A program made the position numbers and the translations under genes. The notes beneath the pieces were generated by a model. The model did no database searches and had not been told where the DNA came from. It saw nothing but the letters and a program-made list of their open reading frames with translations. Below, in pieces: positions 54,247-64,000 of a DNA stretch of 64,000 bases. The stretch lies in contig JADJLL010000001.1 of the NCBI GenBank assembly GCA_016710095.1, positions 248,001 to 312,000 on the forward strand. The letters run 5' to 3'. Every line of letters starts with the position of its first letter. Position 1 is the stretch's first letter. The stretch comes from Candidatus Eiseniibacteriota bacterium (GTDB taxonomy: Bacteria; Eisenbacteria; RBG-16-71-46).

Positions 54247-57200
54247 GTGAAGTACCGCTGGATCCTGCCCTTCGTCCTCGCCTGCGCATGTGCGCTCGTT
54301 TGCGCGACGCTCGCCCTCGCCGCGCCGCGCACGACCGGCATTCCTCCGCTCAACCAGGCCTACCGCCTGCCGGTCACGCCCGACATGCCGGAGTGGGCGA
54401 AGCTGCTCTATCGCAGCGACGTCGAGGTGGATGTCGAGGCGATCGATCGCGCCTACGAGCGGTGGGAGGAGGCGCGCGAGGCGGAGCGTGCGTTGCGCGG
54501 TCCCGCGAGCGGGATTCCGGACTTCGAGGAAGACCTGTACGAGGAGTACTACTCGAAGTGGCGCCGGGCGGTGCAGCAGTACTGGCAGCCCGACGGCTCG
54601 TACGACTTCACGCGGACGCCGCGCGAACGCGTGCAGTCGACGCGCACACCGGCGACTGCACTGCAGGCGAACGCGTCCACGTGGACCTACCTCGGTCCCG
54701 AGCGGATGATTCCCAACACGCTCGCGGATCCCGCGCAGCCGAAGTTGATGTATCAGGCGAACATCTATGCCTTCGACGTGTCGCCCCAGGCGCCGAACCT
54801 CGTGTACGCGGGCTCGGAGACGGGCGTGCTCTCGAAGTCCGTGGACAAGGGGCTTACCTGGAGCCCGATCGGCGTGAACAACTCGGCGCTCAAGGCCCCC
54901 ATCACGTCCGTCGCGATCAGTCCCGTGGACACGGCCAACGTCTACGCGGCCACCCCGTGGGGCGTCGTGCGCACCGGCAACGGTGGCACCACGTGGACGA
55001 TCGACTTCAATCGCCCCTCGCTCATCGCCAACGACCTCAAGGTGAAGCCGGACAGCAGTGCGGTCGTGTTCGCGGCCGGCGATCTGTTGTGGCGGCGCAC
55101 GGCCGCTTCGGTCTGGTCGCCGATCATCGCGCGCCCGAGCTACGACGTGGAGTTCCGCCCCACGCAGCCGTCGGTCGTGTACGCGCTCGTCAAGAACGCC
55201 GCGGGCACCCGCTGCGAGTTCTTCAAGTCCACGAACGGCGGGCTCACGTTCTCGATCCGCCAGACCGGCTGGATTGGCGCACTCGGCGACGGTGGCGGCC
55301 GGCTCGCGGTCACGGCCGCCGATCCCTCGCGCGTCTACGCCGTGCTGCTCACGAGTTCGGGCTCGCGCGTGCTGCGCAGCCGCGACTCGGGCGAGACCTG
55401 GGCCGTGATCGGCAGTTCCGACAGCCTCGAGTACGGGCAGGTCTGCACACCCGGTCCGCTCGGCATGTCCACGGGGCAGGGGTTCTACGACCTGTCCATC
55501 GCGGCATCGCAGACCGACACGAACTCGGTGGTCGTGGGCACGACGACCGCCTACCGCACCACGAATGGCGGCGCGACGTGGAGCCCGGTCGGCGGCTGGA
55601 TCTGCGGCTCGATCCCCATGCACCCGGACGTCCAGGAGTTCAAGACCATCGGCGGCGATTCGTGGGTCGCCACCGACGGCGGGCTCATGCTGTCCACCGA
55701 CTTCTGGGGATCGCCCGCCAACGCGAGCGCGCGCACGGAACGGATGCGCGGTCTCCAGATCTGGGGATTCGCGCAGGGTTGGAACGAGGACCTGATCATC
55801 GGCTCGGCCTACCACAACGGCGTGTTCGTGAGGCGCGAAGGCTGGCCGGCGGGCACCTTCATGAACATCGGCGGAGGCGAGCCGGCGACGGGCTACATGA
55901 ATCCCATGGAGCCGGACCGCGCCTACTTCTCGTCGCCCTGCAACTTCGTGCTGCCGAAGACGACCACCGACCCGTACTCGATCTGGTTCACGAACCTCTA
56001 TCCGAACGAGTCGTACGTCGGCCTGCAGTACAGCGAGCAGGCGTGGGATCCGCGCTACGGGGACACGTACTACCTCGGCAACAAGAGGCGGTTCTACCGG
56101 ACGTTCGACGGAGGTTCGAACTTCGACTTCACGATCAGCTACTCGGACACCAACGCGCGGATCGAGCACATCGAGGTCAGCCGTTCGAATCCGAACGTGG
56201 TCTTCATGACCGCCCGGTTCCCGGGGCTCGGCGGCGACCTGCTCCGGAGTTCCAACGGCGGCAAGACCTGGTCCGTGTGCCCGCCGCCGCCCGGCCTCAG
56301 CGTGATCGAGCGCCTCGAATGCACGATCAGCCTGAGCGGCACCGACGAGAACACGATCTGGCTGGCGTTCCGTTCGGGCTTCAGCGACCACAAGGTCTAC
56401 AAGTCCACCGACGGCGGCCAGACCTGGACCAACTGGAGCACGAACGCGCTGCTCGGATTCGTCGTGGGCGACATGGTTCACCAGCTGGGCACGGACGGCG
56501 GCGTGTACCTGTACTGCGACGACGGCTACGTGTTCTGGCGCGACAACACCTCCACGGACTGGACCGACATCAGCGCCGGCCTGCCGTGGCAGCTCAACGC
56601 CAGCCAGTGCCGCCTCGGCATCCAGTACAAGGCCGGCAAGCTGCGCATGGCGACGCCGATCGGCTACTGGGAGCGCGACCTCGTCGGGCCCTCGGCGACG
56701 CTCGTGCAGCCCATGGTGTCGAAGCGGTCGTCGTGCCTCGGCGACACGCTGCAGTTCGACAGCTACTCGGTCACGAACGGACCGGGCACGTACGCGTGGT
56801 CGTTCGATCCCGCGCCGCAGTGGGTGAGCGATCCGCTCGCGCGCAACCCGCGCGTCGTGCTCGGCGCGAAGCCCGGGCCGTTTCATGCGACCCTCACGGT
56901 GACCGACGCGAATGGCACGGCCACCCGCACGTTGCGCAATCTCGTGAGCAACGGCGGCGCTCCGCGCTGGGCGACCAGCGTGATCGGCTACTCGTCGCAG
57001 TACGAGACGTTCGGCTGGGCCGCGATCCAGGCGCTCGGCGAGCCCGACGTGTACCCGGCGCACGGCGACATTGGGCTGGCGTGGGCATCGCTCAACTCGG
57101 ACGACCAGCCGGAGTACCTGCAGCTCGGCTTCGCCGATCCCGCGCCGATCAACTTCGTGCAGGTCGTCGAGACCTACAAGCCAGGGGCGCTCGTGAAGGT

Positions 57201-57723
57201 CTCCGCGCGCAACCCGAACACGAGCCAGATGGTGACGCTTTGGGAAGGCGCCGCGTCGGTGCGCCCGGATTCGTCGCGCGCGTTCACGGTGCGGTTTCCC
57301 ACGACGAGCTTCTCCGTGAGCGAGGTGCGGCTCGACTTCGACTCGCCGGCGGTGCCCGACTGGAACGAGGTGGACGCCGTCGGCATCGGCCGCGACCTGT
57401 GCGCCGCCGACATCGTCGCCGTCGACGAGACGCCGGTGACGCAGCCGACCGGCCTGCTGCGCTGGGCGCGCCCGAACCCGTTCACGCGCGACGTGAACAT
57501 CGCGTTCGTGCAGACGCACTACGGGCACGTGCGCGCGGAAGTGTTCGACGTCACCGGCCAGCGCGTGCGCGTGATCGTGGACGGCACGTTCGCGCCGGGC
57601 CAGCACGAGACGCGCTGGGACGGGCTCGATCGCACCGGCCGCGCGGTCGCGCCGGGGCTCTACTACCTGCGCCTGCAGTCCGGCGGGCGGACGGAGTCGC
57701 GCAAGCTCGTGAAGCTCTGGTAG
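54247..57723 (+). CDS. Large secreted Asp-box (BNR/sortilin-like) propeller protein with PKD and sorting-type domains
   Basis: The 1158-residue protein has a signal peptide (about 1-26) and a charged N-terminal region (about 60-110). A long beta-propeller region has at least seven Asp-box motifs of the form S-x-D-x-G-x-T-W (for example K-G-L-T-W, N-G-G-T-T-W, D-S-G-E-T-W, D-G-G-Q-T-W). A PKD-like domain follows (about 820-905), then an F5/8-type-like domain (about 915-1040) and a FlgD-like terminus (D-V-T-G-Q-R-V-R-V-I). Propellers of this type bind or cleave glycans or proteins; no catalytic set is evident. The GTG start follows GGAG. A strong terminator follows. Confidence 0.83.
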   Translation: MKYRWILPFVLACACALVCATLALAAPRTTGIPPLNQAYRLPVTPDMPEWAKLLYRSDVEVDVEAIDRAYERWEEAREAERALRGPASGIPDFEEDLYEEYYSKWRRAVQQYWQPDGSYDFTRTPRERVQSTRTPATALQANASTWTYLGPERMIPNTLADPAQPKLMYQANIYAFDVSPQAPNLVYAGSETGVLSKSVDKGLTWSPIGVNNSALKAPITSVAISPVDTANVYAATPWGVVRTGNGGTTWTIDFNRPSLIANDLKVKPDSSAVVFAAGDLLWRRTAASVWSPIIARPSYDVEFRPTQPSVVYALVKNAAGTRCEFFKSTNGGLTFSIRQTGWIGALGDGGGRLAVTAADPSRVYAVLLTSSGSRVLRSRDSGETWAVIGSSDSLEYGQVCTPGPLGMSTGQGFYDLSIAASQTDTNSVVVGTTTAYRTTNGGATWSPVGGWICGSIPMHPDVQEFKTIGGDSWVATDGGLMLSTDFWGSPANASARTERMRGLQIWGFAQGWNEDLIIGSAYHNGVFVRREGWPAGTFMNIGGGEPATGYMNPMEPDRAYFSSPCNFVLPKTTTDPYSIWFTNLYPNESYVGLQYSEQAWDPRYGDTYYLGNKRRFYRTFDGGSNFDFTISYSDTNARIEHIEVSRSNPNVVFMTARFPGLGGDLLRSSNGGKTWSVCPPPPGLSVIERLECTISLSGTDENTIWLAFRSGFSDHKVYKSTDGGQTWTNWSTNALLGFVVGDMVHQLGTDGGVYLYCDDGYVFWRDNTSTDWTDISAGLPWQLNASQCRLGIQYKAGKLRMATPIGYWERDLVGPSATLVQPMVSKRSSCLGDTLQFDSYSVTNGPGTYAWSFDPAPQWVSDPLARNPRVVLGAKPGPFHATLTVTDANGTATRTLRNLVSNGGAPRWATSVIGYSSQYETFGWAAIQALGEPDVYPAHGDIGLAWASLNSDDQPEYLQLGFADPAPINFVQVVETYKPGALVKVSARNPNTSQMVTLWEGAASVRPDSSRAFTVRFPTTSFSVSEVRLDFDSPAVPDWNEVDAVGIGRDLCAADIVAVDETPVTQPTGLLRWARPNPFTRDVNIAFVQTHYGHVRAEVFDVTGQRVRVIVDGTFAPGQHETRWDGLDRTGRAVAPGLYYLRLQSGGRTESRKLVKLW

Positions 57724-57744
57724 TCGAGGCGGCACGAACGAAGG

Positions 57745-57776
57745 ACGGGCCCGAGCGATCGGGCCCGTTTTCTTTG
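57745..57776 (+). terminator. Rho-independent terminator
   Basis: ACGGGCCCGA (57745-57754) and TCGGGCCCGT (57759-57768) form a perfect 10-bp stem with loop GCGA, followed by TTTCTTTG. It is a typical terminator 22 bases after the stop at 57723. Confidence 0.85.
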
Positions 57777-57948
57777 CTCTCCGGGCGCCTCCGGCCGCCC
57801 GGATCCCGCGCGAAGGGCCCGAAATCACGCTGGGAACACGATCCGCAACCCTGGCGATACCGCTCGCGCGGGCCGCAGGGCGATCTTCCTTGCGCGTCCA
57901 GTCGCACCGGACCCGCTCGTACGCCCACCCTTCGGAAGGGAGTCCCAC

Positions 57949-60570
57949 ATGCCCGTCGCCATCCGGAAGCCCCTGATCCTCCTGGCCGCCCTCGCCGTCA
58001 CGGCGGGGATCGCGGCCGCCCCGGCCTCGGCCGCCGTCAACCTCCGCCCGCACCCGCGCGGGAACTGGGATTCCCCGGCCGTGCCCCGCCACCACCTCGT
58101 GGGCAGCACGTTCTTCGACTACATCGGGTTCGAGGCGCTCTACGGCGACTCCGACTGCGTCTACGTCTACACGTCCGTCGGCAACGACGGGCCGGACGAT
58201 GCGCCGAGCAGCGGCGACCTCGGCTACTTCGTGGACGGCGTGCAGCGCCTGACGAACTTCTCCGTCGCCTCGGTGCCCGCCGGGCTCAGCATCGCCTACC
58301 TCGATTGCCTGGGCGCGATCGCGCCCGGCCTGCACACGGTGGCGTGCGTGCTGGACCTCAACAACGCGACCGGCGAGACGAACGAGACCGACAACACGCT
58401 CGCCCAGCAGATCGCGATGATCCCGCGGCAGGTGATGCCCGGGCAGGCCGTCGTGCGCCCGCAGCCGCCGAACCCGACCGCGGGAACGGCACAGGTGGGC
58501 GGCACGGTGTACGCGAACCAGGACGGCGTGCGCATCCCCACGGTGGCGTCGTCGTACGGCACGTGGTCGGCGATCGCGATGCGCAACGCGACCGCGACGG
58601 CCAACTACGACCTGCACCTGTACGATGCCTCGACCAGCGCGACCAACGACTTCCGCACCAAGCTCGTGTCCTCGAACACCACTCCGGCGAACGCGACCGA
58701 GGCGTTGTTCGTGAATCACGCGATCACGGGGCCGCGCGCGAAGGACGTGGGCATCCAGTACGTGAGCGGCGGCAATGTGCACGCGATCGAGCATCGCACC
58801 AGCGCCACAGGCGCGACTCCGATCGCGCTCAACACGACGGTGAACCACTCGTTCGCGCTGGACCAGATGGTGGTCGTCGAGGAGTTCCTTCACACGCCGA
58901 CCGCCGGCATGGCGTCGCTGCGCGTGACGCTGCAGGGGCCGAGCTCGCTGCCGTTCCAGCTCATGTGGGCGTACGGCGACTCCGTCGCCTCGCGCACGTC
59001 GCTCGCTGCGCACACCGTGACGCCCGACTACGTGAGCGGGTTCGTGACCGTGGACATCCCCGTGCCGACGACCGGCCCGGCGCAGGTGATGGGCCTCTTC
59101 CTCGTACGCGATGCGGGCCAGGCGGGCACGTCGCCGTTCCCTTACTCGCTCAAGATCGAATCCAAGGCGAACCTCGCGAACGTGACGCAGCCCGGCTGGA
59201 TCGCGCCGATCGGCGTGGGCAACGGCAGCGCGTCGCTCACCGCGGAGCCGGTCACGTTGTCGGCGGGCAACAGCGTCGTCGCCCTGGGCTGGGTGAACGA
59301 CGGCAATCGTGACGCGAGCGCGTACACCTATCGCGTGTTCGTGGACGGCGCGCAGGTGATCGAGAAGACGGGCAACACGCTGGCGACAAGCGCGGTCGCC
59401 ACGGGGGCGCCGAGCATGGGTGCGATCGCGGGCGGCCGCCACACCGTGAGCTACTCGCTCGATCCGGCCGGCGCGGTGACCGAGTTCGACGAGAACGACA
59501 ATCGGTACGGCAAGCAGTGGGTGTGGACGCCCGGCTTGCTCACGGCCTTCGCATCCATGCCCGCGCCGCCGGATCCGCAGGGCGGCTGGGCCGACATGCC
59601 GGCGGCCGCGACCAAGCGCGACAACCTCGCGACGTCGCGAGTGACGTATTCGCTCGGCGGCGTGTCGCGCTTCGGCACGACGATGATGATGCCGGGCACG
59701 GGGACGGACAACAGTCTCGCGTGGTACGTGCCCGGCGGCCCGCTCGACGGACTGCAGAGCCTGGTGCAGTCCACGAACCAGGCGGGCGACAGGACGGAAG
59801 CGCTCATCGCGCGCGGCGTGATCGCTTCGTACGACGCCGCCGTGCGGCGCGAGTCCGGCAGCGCGGGGTACTCGATCCAGACGCTCAGTTCGACCGTGCT
59901 CGGCACGCTGCCGCTCACGAGCGCGACGCTGAACATTTCCGCGAATCGCATCGGCGTGCTCTACGGGCTCAACCTGCCGAACATCGTCGGGCCGGGCGGT
60001 GACCTGCAGATCCTGCTGCAGAACTTGTCGGGCAACGCCGACCTCGCGATGGCGTTGATCCCCGCGACCGGCGGGCCGACGTTCGACCTCGCGTCGCTGC
60101 CGTCCGCGAACAAGGCCGATGCCGCGGGCGCCGGAGCGGACGAAGCACTCGCCGCGGGCCAGTACGCGTGGGACGGCTCGCAGGTGGGGCTACTCGTCTA
60201 CAAGACGTCCGCCGCGGAGCTCGCGAAGCTCGCGAGCTTCCGCCTGGTCACCTCGGGCGGCGCGGTCGCGGGCGCGGACGGCGCGACGCCGCGCGAGCTC
60301 GCGTTCGCGCTGTCGGGCGCGAATCCCGTGCGCGGCGGGGCGCAGCTGCGGCTCGACCTGCCGGTCGCGGCGAGCGCGTCGGTCACGCTGTACGACGTGA
60401 GCGGACGCGCGGTGCGGACGCTGGCCGACGGACGGCTCGAAGCGGGCTCGCACGTGAAGGGCTGGGACCTGCGCGACGAGTCCGGCGCCGCGGTGGGCAA
60501 CGGCGTCTACTTCGCCGCGTGCCGGGTGGGCGAGTGGAAGCGCGTGGTGCGGGTGATGGTGGTGCGCTGA
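57949..60570 (+). CDS. Large secreted CARDB-domain protein with sorting-type C terminus
   Basis: The 873-residue protein has a signal peptide (about 1-29). Two CARDB-like (cell-adhesion related) Ig-fold domains are visible at about 35-160 and 430-525, both with the pattern P-G-x-H-T-V ... N-N-A-T-G-E-T-N-E-T-D-N or V-T-E-F-D-E-N-D-N. Intervening segments are unassigned beta-sandwich-like regions. It ends with a FlgD-like module (Y-D-V-S-G-R-A-V-R-T-L ... W-D-L-R). It is a probable surface adhesin or scaffold. AGGGAG lies upstream of the ATG. Confidence 0.82.
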   Translation: MPVAIRKPLILLAALAVTAGIAAAPASAAVNLRPHPRGNWDSPAVPRHHLVGSTFFDYIGFEALYGDSDCVYVYTSVGNDGPDDAPSSGDLGYFVDGVQRLTNFSVASVPAGLSIAYLDCLGAIAPGLHTVACVLDLNNATGETNETDNTLAQQIAMIPRQVMPGQAVVRPQPPNPTAGTAQVGGTVYANQDGVRIPTVASSYGTWSAIAMRNATATANYDLHLYDASTSATNDFRTKLVSSNTTPANATEALFVNHAITGPRAKDVGIQYVSGGNVHAIEHRTSATGATPIALNTTVNHSFALDQMVVVEEFLHTPTAGMASLRVTLQGPSSLPFQLMWAYGDSVASRTSLAAHTVTPDYVSGFVTVDIPVPTTGPAQVMGLFLVRDAGQAGTSPFPYSLKIESKANLANVTQPGWIAPIGVGNGSASLTAEPVTLSAGNSVVALGWVNDGNRDASAYTYRVFVDGAQVIEKTGNTLATSAVATGAPSMGAIAGGRHTVSYSLDPAGAVTEFDENDNRYGKQWVWTPGLLTAFASMPAPPDPQGGWADMPAAATKRDNLATSRVTYSLGGVSRFGTTMMMPGTGTDNSLAWYVPGGPLDGLQSLVQSTNQAGDRTEALIARGVIASYDAAVRRESGSAGYSIQTLSSTVLGTLPLTSATLNISANRIGVLYGLNLPNIVGPGGDLQILLQNLSGNADLAMALIPATGGPTFDLASLPSANKADAAGAGADEALAAGQYAWDGSQVGLLVYKTSAAELAKLASFRLVTSGGAVAGADGATPRELAFALSGANPVRGGAQLRLDLPVAASASVTLYDVSGRAVRTLADGRLEAGSHVKGWDLRDESGAAVGNGVYFAACRVGEWKRVVRVMVVR

Positions 60571-60694
60571 GCCGACGCTCTCCCGGGCGAGCCGGAAAGT
60601 GCCATGCGGCGTGTGACGCGGCGCCCGATTTCGGCACCAACCTCCCGAGAAGAACTCGTACTCGTGCATCGGCACGCCACATCCGGAGGCGCTC

Positions 60695-63600
60695 GTGGTC
60701 GCCCTTCCTCACATCCGCCGGGCCTGCTTCACGCTCGCCTTGCTCGTCGTCCTGCCGGCAGGTGCACTGCGCGAATCGCATGCTCAGGTCTGCACGATCA
60801 CCGACCCCGGCGGCGACCGCCCGAGCCCACGACGTGATCACGCCTTGGCGTATCTCTCGGACGGCCGGGTCCTGCTGTTCGGCGGCCGCGATGCATTGGG
60901 GCGGTACCTGGGTGATACCTGGTTGTTCGACGGCAAGTCCTGGACGCTCGCCGCGAGCACGGGCCCCGTGCCTCGCGCGCGCTTCGGAATGACCAACGCA
61001 AACGGAGTCGTGATCCTGCAGGGCGGTGAAGGCGCTGATGGCGCGCTGATCGATACGTGGAAGTGGACCGCGAGCGGCTGGCAACGCGTATCGGCCGGCG
61101 GATCTCCGATGACGTCGTTCGCCGGCTTTCCGTTCGTCGCGATGGACTATCAGTGGCGGTCTTCCCCCTGCCAGCCTGTGTTCCCGACATCCTGTTACGC
61201 GGTGTGGGGTGTCCGCGCGGGTTACCAGCAGGGCGTCCGCGAGTGGGGGCCGGGTTACCCGGGCGAAGGGTGGAGCACACCGCAGCTTCGAAGCGGGACC
61301 GGCGATTGGCATGTCGATGGTGCGGCGACGACGGCCGATCTCGGCCCCGGCGCTTCCGCTGCGGCAATCGCATTCGGTGGGAGACTCGGAGGGGCCGCCG
61401 TCAGCGGCGCCACGTTGAGCTGGTTCTCGCAGGGTGACGCGGCCTTCATCTTCAGGAACGCGAAGCAGGTGCCTGCGACTCTCGGTGGACCGCTGCCCGG
61501 GGCGAGAGCCGATCACGCCATGGCCCGCGGCGGCGCTGCCCCGAATCAGGTGATCCTGTTCGGAGGCAGCAACGGCGACCCTTTCACGTGGCGTACCACC
61601 GGCATCAACGCCTCGAGCTCCAACTCGAACAGCTCCAAGGAAGGTGTGGTGACCTGGGAGGTGGCTGCGACCAGCGGCCCGGGCGCGCGCATGGATCACG
61701 CGATGGCCTACGATCCCCAGCGTGGATGCACCGTTCTGTTCGGCGGACAGTGGAACGGAGAGACTTTCGGGGACACGTGGGAGTGGAACCAACGCACCGG
61801 TCAGTGGGTGCAGGTGTCCTGCGCCTGCCGGGCCGTGGTCTGGACACCGCAAACCCCACCCTCGACGCCGTCCGCGCGCAGTGAGTTCGCCGCGGCCTAC
61901 CACGCCTCGAACGGGCGCACTGTCTTGTTCGGCGGTACGGCCAGTGGAACCGATGTGCTGGGAGACACGTGGGAGTGGGACGGCACGGCGTGGGCACTCC
62001 GCTCGACGACGGGCCCGAGCGCCCGCCGCGGCGCGGCGATGACGTGGGACGCTGCGCGCAAGACCCTCGTGATGTTCGGCGGCGTGGAGGGCAGCGGCAA
62101 ACGCTCGGGTGAAACGTGGGAGTGGGATGGAGCCCGATGGAGCCTGCGGAGCATCAGCGGGCCGTCACCGCGCTCCGGCGCGGCGCTCGCCTACTTCGCC
62201 CCGCGCCAGCGGGTGACCCTCTACGGCGGCGATGGGGCCACCGGACTCCAGCAGGACACTTGGGAATGGGATGGCGCTTCGTGGACGCTGCGCTCCAGCG
62301 GCGGCGGGATCGGCTCACCCGGGCCGCGAGTCGGGGCCGCGATGGCCTTCGATGCCCACTCGAAGGTGCTGGCGCTGTTCGGAGGCCGCAACGGCAGTGC
62401 AGCCACGGGAGGGGTGCATCGCTGGAATGGCACCGCGTGGTCGAGCGTCTTCGTCGCCCCCGCGGCGGCGCGGCCGGTGGCCCGCGATGGCGCGAGCCTC
62501 GAGTGGAGCGCCGAGCGTGGCAAGCTCGTGCTCTTCGGGGGAAGTGGTGCCTCCGGCCTGCTTGGCGACACGTGGGAACTGGACCTCTCGGCGGCGCCAT
62601 TTCCCTGGTCGTCGCTTCCGATACCCGAATCACCCAGCCCACGTCGCGACGCGCTGTTCACTCCGGCTCCGGGCAGTGGGCTGGTGCTGTTCGGCGGCCG
62701 CGGCAGCCGCGGCGCACTCGGCGACATGTCGAAGTTCCTTGGCGCGGACGCACCGCGCATCACGTCCGTGACTCCACCCCAGACGCGCTGTAGCGGCCCG
62801 GGGTTCGTCGAGTTGAGCGTGACGAGTTCGGGCTCGGGCCTGCAGTACACGTGGCGAAAAGACGGCGTTCGGATTCCGGGGGCGAAGCTCCCCACACTCG
62901 TCGTCACGCCGCTCAACCCCGCCGTCAGCACCTACCACCGCGCAGGTGACCAGCCCCTGCGGGACGACCACGAGCCCCGGCATGCCGGTGACCGTCCATC
63001 CGCCGCTCGCGATCACCGCCCAACCTGTGAGCCAGGAAATCTGCCCCGCGGGTGTCGTGCGCTTCGCGGTGACCACGACCGGGCCAGCGAACCGCACCTA
63101 CCAGTGGAAGCGCAACGGCGTCGCCATCCCGAGAGCGACGGATCCCTATTACACGAAGACCAACGTCCAGCTCCCCGATGCCGGGCTCTACAGTGTGGAG
63201 ATCAGTTCGTCATGTGGCTCGATCTCGAGCGAGCCGGCGTCGCTGGTGGTCGAGGAGACTCCGCGTTGGTATCGGATGAACGCCGGCGGACCGTTCGTGC
63301 AGTCCACCGACGAAGGATATACCTGGTATGGCGACACGCCCTCGGCCCCCAGCAACTACTCGAACTTCGGCGAGAGCGGTTCCGCCGTGTCGGAAGTGGC
63401 CACGATCATCGACACGACGCACGCCTCGGTCCCGGCGCACACGCCCATGGAGTTGTTCCAGACGCAGCGCTGGGATCCGGCAGGTGGGGCGGAGATGACG
63501 TGGAAGTTCCCTACGGGCAACGGTGATTTCGAAGTGAGGCTCTACCTCGCCGAGACCTACTCCGAGATCACGGCGCCGGGCCAGCGGACGTTCGGCATCG

Positions 63601-64000
63601 AAATCGAGGGGCGGCGCGTCGCGACGGGTTTCGACATCTTCGCCCTGGCGGGCGGGCGCGATCGGGGAATCGTCCGTTCGTTCTACACGAGAGTGACCGA
63701 CGGGAGCTTCGACCTGAAGTTCCTGCATGAGGTGCAGAACCCCACCGTCGCCGCGGTCGAAGTGCGCCGCGTCCACACGATCCGGGTCAACGCAGGTGGA
63801 ATTGGACTGCCCGCAACGGGAGCGGAGCCGGGCTGGCGCGGTGACACCGGCGCCGCACCGTCGTTCTACGTGAATGCGGCTGCGACCGGAAATGCCGTGA
63901 GCTCGACGACTGCTTTGATCGATCAGGGGCATGCATCCGTTCCGGTCGGCACTCCGCAGTGGTTGTACAAGAACGATCGCTGGGATCCTCCCGGCGGCCC
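60695..64000 (+). CDS. Secreted kelch-repeat, Ig-like and malectin-like protein, frameshifted and cut by the right edge
   Basis: The GTG at 60695 follows CCGGAGG. A signal peptide (about 1-31) leads into at least seven kelch motifs (L-F-G-G-x-x ... G-D-T-W-E-W-D-G) forming one or two propellers to about residue 685. Ig-like segments follow. The frame changes near 62940 (one extra base) and the new frame stays open to the window end. In it are an Ig-like domain ending A-S-L-V-V-E-E and two malectin-like carbohydrate-binding domains, starting R-M-N-A-G-G-P-F (about 63275) and R-V-N-A-G-G-I-G (about 63785). It is probably a surface glycan-binding protein. The 3' end is outside the window. Confidence 0.78.

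Noticed and set aside
54001..59442. An 1800-codon open frame antisense to the Asp-box and CARDB genes.
   Set aside because: It is an Arg/His/Val-rich shadow of the high-GC codon pattern of two well-supported plus-strand genes.

Overview
The window is high-GC chromosomal DNA from an uncultivated-looking Gram-negative bacterium. Many exported proteins end in a FlgD-like/T9SS-like C-terminal module (pattern Y-D-V-x-G-R-x-V-R-T-L ... G-x-H-x-x-x-W-D-G ... G-V-Y-F). Outer-membrane barrels, lipoproteins and GTG starts with GTGA overlaps are common. Together these suggest the FCB side of the bacterial tree, for example Candidatus Eisenbacteria; this placement is inference, because no rRNA or phylogenetic marker is present. 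No tRNA, rRNA or CRISPR array was seen.

Layout. 1-10.5 kb: a GT-C-like membrane protein cut by the left edge, a CxxC/helical-repeat protein, an SRPBCC-domain protein, a 128-bp MITE-like element, a YdeI/DUF1801 protein, a secreted subtilase, a GNAT enzyme, an AmpG-like MFS permease and a large secreted ThuA-like/Ig protein. 10.56-12.27 kb: about 1.7 kb of almost pure G/C homopolymers, most likely an assembly or sequencing artefact. 12.4-35.3 kb: a beta-1,3-glucan (laminarin-type) utilisation locus. 35.4-51.4 kb: housekeeping and envelope genes: DUF429, PP2C phosphatase, phosphodiesterase, an NtrY/NtrX-type operon with a BamA-like barrel and a putative sigma-54 promoter, FabF, an FAD oxidoreductase, RibA and an HD hydrolase. 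51.4-64 kb: very large secreted proteins: M28 peptidase, Asp-box propeller, CARDB protein, and a kelch/Ig/malectin protein that runs off the right edge.

The glucan locus has three transcription units. Unit 1 (plus, 12.4-18.6 kb) encodes a secreted GH16-like protein, a GH17-like enzyme and a cytoplasmic GH149-like beta-1,3-glucan phosphorylase. Unit 2 (plus, 20.3-25.9 kb) encodes an Opp/Dpp-type ATPase, a GH1 beta-glucosidase and a clan GH-A glycosidase fused to a probable outer-membrane beta-barrel. Unit 3 (minus, 35.2-27.1 kb) encodes a glycan-binding lipoprotein, a ROK repressor, a GH16 laminarinase lipoprotein and the binding protein, two permeases and second ATPase of the ABC importer. 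A 23-bp palindrome with 9-bp arms and a 5-bp spacer (consensus CTTTGTTCG-N5-CGAACAAAG) lies upstream of each unit. In units 2 and 3 it overlaps the -10 box of a near-consensus promoter with a 17-bp spacer. The simplest model is that the ROK protein represses all three units until glucan oligosaccharides arrive. Outside the cell glucan is cut, oligomers cross the outer membrane and are imported by the ABC system, and GH1 plus the phosphorylase finish degradation to glucose and glucose-1-phosphate.

An IS element (25.92-27.13 kb) sits between the convergent ends of units 2 and 3. Its terminal repeats match those of the MITE at 3 kb. Eight apparent single-base frameshifts in otherwise well-conserved genes, together with the G/C tract, suggest that the consensus sequence is imperfect; broken genes here should not be read as pseudogenes without checking reads.
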